This document shows positions 1-5,302 of a stretch of DNA of 18,394 nt, piece after piece (positions within the stretch are counted from its first letter, which is position 1; the number at the start of each line of letters is the position of its first letter). The notes beneath the pieces were generated by a model that ran no database searches, was not told the origin of the DNA, and worked only from the letters and a program-made list of their open reading frames with translations. This stretch comes from Gardnerella kenyensis (GTDB taxonomy: Bacteria > Actinomycetota > Actinomycetes > Actinomycetales > Bifidobacteriaceae). The stretch spans positions 40,086-58,479 of the forward strand of contig NQOH01000009.1 in assembly GCA_003585735.1 (NCBI GenBank), given 5' to 3'. A program made the translations under genes and the position numbers.

Positions 1-7
1 ATAACGA

Positions 8-58
8 AAACCGCACCTTGCGTATGTACTAATCTTACGCAGGTGCGGTTTTTGTTTT
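8..58. terminator. Bidirectional Rho-independent terminator
   Basis: A strong hairpin pairs 11-24 with 36-48 (CCGCACC/GGTGCGG outer stem, GCGTA/TACGC inner stem, a one-base bulge, loop 25-35). It is followed on the plus strand by TTTTTGTTTT and preceded by AAAA, which reads as a T tract on the minus strand, so it can act in both directions. On the minus strand it lies beyond the HAD gene and the 53-bp repeat array. On the plus strand it could end a gene that lies left of the window. Confidence 0.85.
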
Positions 59-66
59 GTGCAGCG

Positions 67-259
67 CTCCAAACGCGAGGAAAACTCCCCACAATTGGAG
101 TGCTCAACGTACGATTACACTCCAAACGCGAGATAATTTCCTCACGTTTGGAGGGTTGCGAAGGGTTAGGCGCTCCAAACGCGAGGAAGTTATCCGGTAT
201 TTGGAGGGTTTGGCGTGGCGTAGCGCTCCAAACGCGAGGAAAACTCCCCACAATTGGAG
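67..259. repeat. Left 53-bp-period array: four 34-nt semi-palindromic units
   Basis: Four 34-nt units occupy 67-100, 120-153, 173-206 and 226-259, each separated by exactly 19 nt. Every unit begins CTCCAAACGCGAG and ends TTGGAG, so the ends can pair; the second unit has 9-bp arms (CTCCAAACG/CGTTTGGAG) around a 16-nt centre. Units 1 and 4 are identical and lie inside a 45-bp perfect direct repeat (63-107 and 222-266). The spacers differ in sequence but are equal in length. I do not recognise the family. Short open frames across the array are by-products of the repeats and I do not call them genes. Confidence 0.9.
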
Positions 260-354
260 TGCTCAAGCAGATTAACCAACTGAGAAAATAACGGTAATAA
301 GCAAAACACTGTTAAAAACTCAGTCGCATAACTGCGCCAGTAACGAAAGATGGG
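260..354. other. Intergenic stretch between left array and HAD gene
   Basis: Together with the terminator and array to its left this forms a gene-free region from 1 to 354. It begins TGCTCAAGCAG (260-270), the inverse of the edge of the right-hand array (18249-18258), and then appears unique. There is a weak hairpin GTAAC/GTTAC around 342-359 at the end of the HAD gene, without a T tract. I see no gene or convincing promoter. Confidence 0.6.
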
Positions 355-1194
355 TTACTCGCAATCTATTAAGAGGTTTGAATTAAGCCATTGAGCAACG
401 CCGTCGTTATTGTTGGAAGCGCAAACCTCGTCCGCAATCGCAAGCAAGCGCGGGTTGCTATTCGCTACAGCCACACCGTATCCGCCGGCGCGAAACATAT
501 CGATATCAATAATATCGTCGCCAAAAACAACTGTGCGGCTCGCCTTTACGCCCAAACGATTACAAATGACGTTCAGCGCGTGCCCTTTATTCGCAAGAGG
601 ATTCGTAAGCATCCACAACACGTCTTCGCTAATATGCAAGGAAAAATCATCCGGAAGAATACGCTGAAGCTGCTCCTTCTCGCAATCTCGCGGCACAATA
701 ATAATTTTGTCTGCAATGCCGTGCGGAACGTTAGAAAAGTCAGTAATAATAAAATCCTGCTCGTTCCAAAGCATACGAACATCAAAATTAGTGTAACGAA
801 CATCGTTCATAACAATACCAAGACGGAGTGTAGGGATTTTATCAAGCAATCGCAAGCAAACATCACTAGCAAGCTTAGAATCAAAACCAAAACGCGTAAG
901 AGTATCGATGCTCTTTTGCGAAGTAAGCTCAGAAACAGTGCTGTGAGCGCAATCAAAATCAATAAGAGCACCATTAAGGTACGCGCAAACTTGAGCATTC
1001 AAATCGTGAATAAAATCAAAAGCACTTCCAACAGGTCGAGCCGTAATAATAGCAAGCGGAATACCAGATTCGCGCAAACGCTCAGCTGCTTGCATAGTTT
1101 CGCTGCTTAAAAAGCGGCCTTCAAAAGTATCGGAATCGTGAAGCATAGTGCCGTCAAGATCAGCAATTAATAAAGAAGGAGAAAAACGAAGCAT
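355..1194 (-). CDS. Cof-type HAD-superfamily hydrolase (sugar/nucleotide phosphatase-like)
   Basis: This is a 279-residue predicted phosphohydrolase. Motif I is DLDGT at residues 12-16 (nucleophile Asp12, acid/base Asp14). Motif II is Thr51 in IITARP, motif III Lys203 in ANKGHAL, and motif IV GDDIIDID at 225-232. The cap between motifs II and III and the C-terminal motif IV fit the Cof/IIB subclass, usually cytosolic phosphatases of sugar phosphates or nucleotides; the substrate cannot be read from sequence. The length is normal for the subclass. The ATG at 1194 begins just before the conserved first strand, but the upstream sequence has only a weak Shine-Dalgarno (AGGTT). It stands alone after the secG terminator, so it probably has its own promoter, next to the TAAA repeat tract. 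Confidence 0.85.
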   Translation of the reverse strand: MLRFSPSLLIADLDGTMLHDSDTFEGRFLSSETMQAAERLRESGIPLAIITARPVGSAFDFIHDLNAQVCAYLNGALIDFDCAHSTVSELTSQKSIDTLTRFGFDSKLASDVCLRLLDKIPTLRLGIVMNDVRYTNFDVRMLWNEQDFIITDFSNVPHGIADKIIIVPRDCEKEQLQRILPDDFSLHISEDVLWMLTNPLANKGHALNVICNRLGVKASRTVVFGDDIIDIDMFRAGGYGVAVANSNPRLLAIADEVCASNNNDGVAQWLNSNLLIDCE

Positions 1195-1222
1195 TGTAAG
1201 AACCTGAATAAATAAGAGTAGA

Positions 1223-1296
1223 TAAACGAGACTAAATAAATAAATAAATAAATAAATAAACGAGACTAAATCAGCAAACCTAAATAAACGAGACTA
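1223..1296. repeat. (TAAA)7 tract with three TAAACGAGACTA copies
   Basis: Seven perfect TAAA tetranucleotides run from 1233 to 1260. The 12-mer TAAACGAGACTA occurs at 1223-1234, 1257-1268 and 1285-1296, so the tetranucleotide tract sits between or inside copies of it. The block fills the leader between the HAD start (1194) and the secG terminator, where a promoter would be expected. Perfect tetranucleotide tracts are prone to slippage. Confidence 0.85.
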
Positions 1297-1303
1297 GATA
1301 AAC

Positions 1304-1337
1304 AAAAAGCGCACAATCTGCTGACTATGCGCTTTTT
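1304..1337 (-). terminator. Rho-independent terminator after secG
   Basis: AAAAAGCGCA (1304-1313) pairs with TGCGCTTTTT (1328-1337) around a 14-nt loop. On the minus strand it follows the secG stop by about 15 nt and ends in a T run; the matching A/T flanks also allow plus-strand action. It separates the glycolysis/secG genes from the HAD gene. Confidence 0.8.
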
Positions 1338-1351
1338 ACAAAAAGAATACT

Positions 1352-1600
1352 TTAGATTAGCGAGAACTTAGTCATTAAGTTCAAAATAACAATCACCGCA
1401 ACCCAAATCAGTGCAATAATAACGGTCCAACGGTTCAAGTTCTTTTCTGCAACACCAGAACTACCAGCGTTCTTGGTCAAGCCGCCGCCGAACATGTCGG
1501 AAAGGCCGCCGCCCTTGCCCTTGTGCATCAAAATTAGCAGAGTAAGCAAAACGCTAGTAAGCACAAGCAATACCTGCAAAAAGATTTTCAGAGCGGACAC
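1352..1600 (-). CDS. secG: Preprotein translocase subunit SecG
   Basis: This 82-residue membrane protein is the small subunit of the SecYEG channel that assists protein export across the cytoplasmic membrane. It has two hydrophobic helices (about residues 4-26 and 58-78) joined by the typical glycine-rich cytoplasmic loop HKGKGGGLSDMFGGGL. The length is normal. The start is a GTG at 1600 with an ideal AGGAGG at 1607-1612, six nt upstream. It follows tpiA by 52 nt without a terminator, matching the common actinobacterial order pgk-tpiA-secG, and is followed by a hairpin terminator. Confidence 0.95.
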   Translation of the reverse strand: MSALKIFLQVLLVLTSVLLTLLILMHKGKGGGLSDMFGGGLTKNAGSSGVAEKNLNRWTVIIALIWVAVIVILNLMTKFSLI

Positions 1601-1652
1601 AAGTAACCTCCTGTCTTAGAGTACTCGATTAATTTTAATAAGAACCGTTGAC

Positions 1653-2450
1653 CTATAGACGCGCCTGAGCCGCGGTGAGTCGCACAATATTCGACAACTC
1701 CTCGGCATCCAAAGAGGCTCCACCAACCAAGAATCCGTCAACATCTGGCTCTGCAATAAGGCTAGAAGCATTAGAAGAAGTTACGGATCCGCCGTAAAGA
1801 ATACGAACAGTATCCGCCACGTCGCTGCCAAAAGTCGCGCGCAAATCCTCTCGAATAGCCGACGCCGCTTCCTGAGCCGACTGCGCATTAGCAACCATTC
1901 CCGTGCCAATAGCCCACACTGGCTCGTACGCAATAATCAAACGCTTGGCCTGCTTAGCATCCAAATCGCGCGTAACGTCGTGAACCTGCCCTACCGCAAA
2001 ATCAAGCGCAATTCCCTGCTTACGCTCCTTAAAACTTTCGCCAACGCAAAGAATAGGCTGCATGCCGGCTGCAAGAACCGCGCGAACTTGATCAACAATA
2101 TTCGCATCGTCTTCCGGATGATACTTGCGGCGCTCAGAATGGCCAACAATCACCATTGAGCATCCAAGACTTGCTAGCATATCTGCCGAAACATCGCCTG
2201 TAAAAGCGCCTTGAGCAGTTACAGAAACCGCTTGCGCTCCGTACAATATTGGCAAACGGTCAGATTCTACAAGAACTTGCACGCTTCTAATAGAAGTAAA
2301 AGAAGGCATAAGCGCAACTTCGCAATCGTGATAGTCGTAGTGAGCATCGCGCAGTAGCCACACAAATTTTTGTATAAAATGCGTAGCTTCGCGGTGATTG
2401 AAATTCATTTTCCAATTACCTGCGACTAAATAAGTGCGATTGGAACTCAT
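1653..2450 (-). CDS. tpiA: Triosephosphate isomerase
   Basis: This 265-residue cytosolic enzyme interconverts dihydroxyacetone phosphate and glyceraldehyde 3-phosphate. All catalytic parts are present: Asn12 and Lys14 in GNWKM, His104 in IVGHSERR, Glu176 in AYEPVWAIGTG with the mobile loop 6 that follows, and the phosphate-binding GGS (220-222) and GG (243-244). The length is slightly above the common 250. The start is an ATG at 2450 with AGAAGGG about seven nt upstream. It lies 253 bp downstream of pgk; that gap carries a 20-bp tandem repeat and a long hairpin, so tpiA may have its own control rather than simple read-through from pgk. Confidence 0.97.
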   Translation of the reverse strand: MSSNRTYLVAGNWKMNFNHREATHFIQKFVWLLRDAHYDYHDCEVALMPSFTSIRSVQVLVESDRLPILYGAQAVSVTAQGAFTGDVSADMLASLGCSMVIVGHSERRKYHPEDDANIVDQVRAVLAAGMQPILCVGESFKERKQGIALDFAVGQVHDVTRDLDAKQAKRLIIAYEPVWAIGTGMVANAQSAQEAASAIREDLRATFGSDVADTVRILYGGSVTSSNASSLIAEPDVDGFLVGGASLDAEELSNIVRLTAAQARL

Positions 2451-2480
2451 GCAAACCCTTCTTAGAAATAATCACAAAAT

Positions 2481-2588
2481 ATATTGCAAATTACGTAGCT
2501 ATATTGTGAATTACGCAGCTATATTGAGAGTTACGTAACTGCACTGCGAATTACGTAGTTATATTGCAAATTACATAATTACAGTGCA
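2481..2588. repeat. 20-bp tandem repeat, about 5.4 copies, in tpiA leader
   Basis: Five consecutive 20-bp units start at 2481, 2501, 2521, 2541 and 2561, with a partial sixth to 2588. The plus-strand consensus is ATATTGYGAATTACGTAGCT, with TACGTA as a palindromic core in most copies. Copies differ at several positions, so it is not a fresh slippage product, yet the 20-bp phase is kept exactly. The array ends about 30 bp before the tpiA start codon, on the transcribed or promoter side. Confidence 0.9.
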
Positions 2589-2592
2589 TTAT

Positions 2593-2659
2593 GCCGGTTC
2601 AACCGAGAAATCATAATATTAGAAATCATAATACTTTTGATATTCTCCGTTGAGCCGGC
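2593..2659. repeat. Long imperfect inverted repeat between pgk and tpiA
   Basis: The arm at 2593-2609 pairs with 2643-2659 over 17 positions with one mismatch and one G-T wobble (outer arm GCCGG, then TCAAC/GTTGA). The 33-nt loop contains a repeated AAATCATAATA-like string. Neither strand has a T run directly after the stem, so it is not a standard Rho-independent terminator. It could be an RNA processing or stability hairpin in a pgk-tpiA transcript, or an operator-like element. Confidence 0.7.
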
Positions 2660-2703
2660 AAATACGCAATATAAAACTTGAGAGCTTTTATTACTTAAGA
2701 TAA

Positions 2704-3909
2704 TTACTCAAGCACGCTCAAGCCTGGAAGAGTCTTGCCTTCCAAGAACTCGAGGGAAGCGCCACCACCAGTGGAGATGTGCGAGAAGCCATCTTCTGGG
2801 AATCCAAGGTTGCGCACTGCGGAAGCAGAATCGCCGCCACCAACAATGGTGAAGGTGCCGTTCTTAGTGGCATCAACCAAGCCCTGAGCTACAGCGCGAG
2901 TGCCGGCTGCAAACTCTGGAACTTCGAACACGCCCATAGGGCCGTTCCACACGACGGTCTTGGAATCGACAATCTTGTCGTGGAAAAGCTTCTGAGAGTC
3001 AGGGCCAATATCCAAGCCCATCTTGTCGGCAGGAATAGCGTCGGCTGGAACAACTTCTGGAGCAACAGGAGTATCGCCTGCTGGGAAGCCAGCGTTCACA
3101 ACAATATCGGTTGGGAGCACAAGCTCAACACCGTTCTTCTTAGCGGTTTCAATGTAGCCCTTAACCTTTTCGAGCTGATCTTCTTCAAGCAAGGAAGTAC
3201 CAACTTCGTGGCCCAAAGCCTTAAGGAAGGTGAACACCATGCCGCCGCCAATAACAAGACGATCAGCCTTAGAAAGCAAGTTTTCAATAACGCCGAGCTT
3301 GTCGGAAACCTTGGAGCCGCCGAGAACAACGGTCAAAGGACGCTCTGGATTTTCGGTTGCGCGAGAAAGTGCCTTAACTTCCTTTTCAACAAGCAAACCG
3401 GCAGCTGCTGGAAGATCGGCAGCAACATCGTAATTAGAACCCTGAGCGCGGTGAACAACACCGAAGCCGTCGGAAACGAATACTTCACCAAGAGCTGCAA
3501 TCTTCTTAGCGTAAGATGCGCGCTCGGAAGCATCCTTGCTGGTCTCTTCGGCATTGAAGCGCACGTTTTCAAGCAAAACAACGTCGCCATTATTCATGGC
3601 AGCAACCTTAGCTTGAGCATCCTCGCCGTAAGTATCTGTAGCCAAAGCAACATTCACGCCAAGAAGTTCGCCTAAACGAGCTGCTACTGGAGCCAAAGAA
3701 AGCTCTGGAACAACCTGACCCTTTGGACGACCAAGGTGAGCCATCAAAATTACCTTCGCACCCTGCTCACGCAAAGCTTTAATGGTTGGCAAAGCGGCGC
3801 GAATACGACCGTCGTCGGTGATTGTCGTACCCTTAAGAGGAACGTTAAAATCGGCGCGAACCAAAACGCGCTTGCCGCTCAAATCTCCCAAATCTTTAAG
3901 TGTCTTCAT
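2704..3909 (-). CDS. pgk: Phosphoglycerate kinase
   Basis: This 401-residue cytosolic enzyme transfers phosphate from 1,3-bisphosphoglycerate to ADP, the first ATP-yielding step of lower glycolysis. The N-terminal substrate domain has RADFNVP (18-24) and HLGRPKG (58-64), and a further conserved segment is LLENVRF (112-118). The nucleotide domain has GGSKVSDK (197-204), NGPMGVFE (322-329), GGGDSA (357-362) and ISTGGGASLE (378-387). I chose the ATG at 3909 because AAAGGA lies just upstream and MKTLKDL is the usual family start; a longer frame begins at 3990 but adds 27 unrelated residues. It follows whiA after a terminator, so it should have its own promoter. The gap gene often found before pgk is absent. 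Confidence 0.97.
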   Translation of the reverse strand: MKTLKDLGDLSGKRVLVRADFNVPLKGTTITDDGRIRAALPTIKALREQGAKVILMAHLGRPKGQVVPELSLAPVAARLGELLGVNVALATDTYGEDAQAKVAAMNNGDVVLLENVRFNAEETSKDASERASYAKKIAALGEVFVSDGFGVVHRAQGSNYDVAADLPAAAGLLVEKEVKALSRATENPERPLTVVLGGSKVSDKLGVIENLLSKADRLVIGGGMVFTFLKALGHEVGTSLLEEDQLEKVKGYIETAKKNGVELVLPTDIVVNAGFPAGDTPVAPEVVPADAIPADKMGLDIGPDSQKLFHDKIVDSKTVVWNGPMGVFEVPEFAAGTRAVAQGLVDATKNGTFTIVGGGDSASAVRNLGFPEDGFSHISTGGGASLEFLEGKTLPGLSVLE

Positions 3910-3932
3910 TGGTATCCTTTCCAAACCATATT

Positions 3933-3978
3933 GGCTTACCATATTTGACTTACATACTGGCTTACCGTGCCGGCTTAC
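3933..3978 (-). repeat. Four GTAAGYC copies in pgk leader
   Basis: On the plus strand GGCTTAC occurs at 3933-3939, 3959-3965 and 3972-3978, and GACTTAC at 3947-3953. The spacings are 14, 12 and 13 bp. On the coding strand this is a run of GTAAGCC-type heptamers ending about 24 nt before the pgk start codon. It probably lies in the untranslated leader or over the promoter. No known operator is recognised. Confidence 0.7.
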
Positions 3979-4032
3979 TTCGTTCAACAAGACGCAAAAT
4001 CAGCCTCAAATATCAACACATTGCCGGGTGCA

Positions 4033-4038
4033 ATTATA
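4033..4038 (-). promoter_or_regulatory. Candidate -10 box for pgk
   Basis: A perfect TATAAT on the minus strand lies about 125 nt upstream of the pgk start codon and about 50 nt past the whiA terminator. No good -35 hexamer is seen at 16-18 bp spacing; the upstream sequence is G/T rich. If it is real, the transcript has a leader of roughly 115-120 nt that includes the GTAAGCC repeats. Confidence 0.4.
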
Positions 4039-4088
4039 CCGCACATCTTCAACAATCCATCACCAACCACCAAACCATCCGCAGCAAC

Positions 4089-4114
4089 AAAAAAGCCGGA
4101 GAAAATTCTCCGGC
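4089..4114 (-). terminator. Strong Rho-independent terminator after whiA
   Basis: GCCGGAGA (4095-4102) pairs perfectly with TCTCCGGC (4107-4114) around a 4-nt AT-rich loop, followed on the minus strand by six T (4094-4089). It starts about 20 nt after the whiA stop. It insulates whiA from pgk. Confidence 0.92.
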
Positions 4115-4134
4115 AAATGTTCCAAAAAACAGAA

Positions 4135-5082
4135 TTAAAGCTGCTGCATACGCGACTTCTCAACCTTCACCGAAAGCTGCAAAAGCCTGCGAATACGCCC
4201 TGCAATAGCATCCTTCGTGATTGGAGGATCCGCCAAATGTCCAAGTTCTTCCAAGCTTGCGTCACTATGCTCCAAACGAAGCTTTCCAGCCATCAACAAA
4301 TTATCTGGAATGTCGTCGCCCAAAATATCGAATGCGTGACGAACTTTTTCGCAAGCTTCAGCCGCAGCTTTTGCGCTACGTCGCATATTCGCGTCGTCAA
4401 AGTTGGCAAGGCGATTAGCTTTTCCGCGAGCCTCCCCATCCGAACGCTTTCCTGTCCACTCGCGCGCGGAGCGAGGAGCACCGATCAGAATAAGCATGCG
4501 CTCAATTGCGTCAGAATCGCGCAAAGTTACGCGCTCCGAGCTGCGAACTTGACGAGCTTTGGCGCTAATACCCAATCGCGCTGCCATCGTTTGCAAAGCG
4601 TTTGCAGCTTCGTGAGTTGGGCACACGACTTCCAAGTAGCTTGCTTTGCCAGGATCGGAAATTGCGCCGTGAGCTAGGAATGCTCCTCGCCATGCTGCTT
4701 TGATTTGAGCAATACTTCCGCCGACAATCTCCGGAGCTAAGCCTGCAACAATACGCATGCGGCGATCAAGCAAACCGGATTGCAAAGCCAACGCCGCTGC
4801 ACCATGCTCAACAACTACGTCGTAACGAATCACAGTACCAGTAGGAGTTTGGCGCGAAACTTGGGAAATGGTTGCTTCCCTTTGAAAATGCGTCTTCAAT
4901 ACTTCAACAAGCCATTGTGCTGCACGCTGCGAATCTAATTGTGCACGAATAACAGCTTGGTTGTTTACTGGCCTTAAACCGCCAGCAAAACGCATCATTG
5001 CTGCCGCTTGAGCCATAATGACCGTCGGGAGCTCATTGTTGTTGGAAACGAGTTCATTTTTGACGTCGTCAAGAAGAGCCAA
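4135..5082 (-). CDS. whiA: WhiA-family DNA-binding regulator
   Basis: This is a 315-residue transcription factor combining a degenerate LAGLIDADG homing-endonuclease fold with a C-terminal helix-turn-helix. In Streptomyces WhiA controls sporulation genes; in non-sporulating Gram-positives it is linked to cell division and envelope functions. Recognisable blocks are RGAFLAHGAISDPGKASYLE (132-151), NRLANFDDANMRR (223-235), and the HTH region SLEELGHLADPPITKDAIAG (276-295). The start is a TTG at 5082: AGGAGG lies seven nt upstream, and the product then begins MALLDDVKNEL, close to the family's usual start. An ATG at 5160 would add 26 unlikely residues. It follows rapZ by 220 bp without the intervening yvcK found in many relatives. 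Confidence 0.93.
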   Translation of the reverse strand: MALLDDVKNELVSNNNELPTVIMAQAAAMMRFAGGLRPVNNQAVIRAQLDSQRAAQWLVEVLKTHFQREATISQVSRQTPTGTVIRYDVVVEHGAAALALQSGLLDRRMRIVAGLAPEIVGGSIAQIKAAWRGAFLAHGAISDPGKASYLEVVCPTHEAANALQTMAARLGISAKARQVRSSERVTLRDSDAIERMLILIGAPRSAREWTGKRSDGEARGKANRLANFDDANMRRSAKAAAEACEKVRHAFDILGDDIPDNLLMAGKLRLEHSDASLEELGHLADPPITKDAIAGRIRRLLQLSVKVEKSRMQQL

Positions 5083-5089
5083 GGGACAA

Positions 5090-5095
5090 CCTCCT
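5090..5095 (-). promoter_or_regulatory. Shine-Dalgarno fixing the TTG start of whiA
   Basis: AGGAGG on the minus strand is separated by seven nt from the TTG at 5082-5080. It is the only strong ribosome binding site in the region and rules against the upstream ATG at 5160. Confidence 0.85.
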
Positions 5096-5168
5096 ACTTT
5101 CGTTCTTCTTAAAATATGCGTGCTTATTAGGTACTTGCATGATACGATAACACGCGACATGCCCGGCT

Positions 5169-5183
5169 TTCTGTGATACAGAA
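5169..5183. promoter_or_regulatory. Perfect palindrome upstream of whiA
   Basis: TTCTGTGATACAGAA has 6-bp perfect arms around a 3-bp centre and lies 87 bp upstream of the whiA start codon. Size and placement suit a dimeric repressor site. It does not match the actinobacterial LexA box (GAAC-N4-GTTC) or the GACAC core of WhiA sites, so no regulator is proposed. Confidence 0.4.
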
Positions 5184-5240
5184 TACGTTGGACATTTTAG
5201 CGATATTTGCATACGTTTGCACATACTTGCAGCACAAAAA

Positions 5241-5302
5241 TTTCGTTTTTATTTTTATTTCGTTTTCGTTTTTATTTTTATTTTATTTTTATTTTATTTT
5301 AT
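5241..5302. repeat. T-rich low-complexity tract behind rapZ
   Basis: A 62-bp run is made almost only of T4-5A and T4-5CG blocks (ATTTT/ATTTTT repeats), abutting the rapZ stop codon at 5303-5305. On the coding strand it is A-rich, so it is not a terminator T tract for rapZ. Such DNA is likely curved and could act as an UP-like element for whiA, or may just be a slippage product. Confidence 0.75.

Noticed and set aside
67..100. Site-specific recombination site like loxP (also 34 bp)
   Set aside because: The arms are 6-9 bp around a 16-nt or longer centre rather than 13-8-13, the elements are in tandem arrays, and no recombinase gene is in the window.
67..259. CRISPR array
   Set aside because: Unit length and regularity look CRISPR-like, but spacers are only 19 nt, units vary in their centres, spacers are identical in the right array, and no cas gene is present.
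43..291. Small proteins encoded across the left array (82 and 72 residues)
   Set aside because: They only translate the repeats, overlap in two frames, and lack a family match or a convincing ribosome binding site.
3910..3990. Upstream-extended start of pgk at 3990
   Set aside because: It adds 27 residues without family similarity and bypasses the clear AAAGGA site before the ATG at 3909.
5083..5160. Upstream ATG start of whiA at 5160
   Set aside because: The strong AGGAGG sits inside this extension and points to the TTG at 5082, which gives the usual MALLDDVKNEL start.
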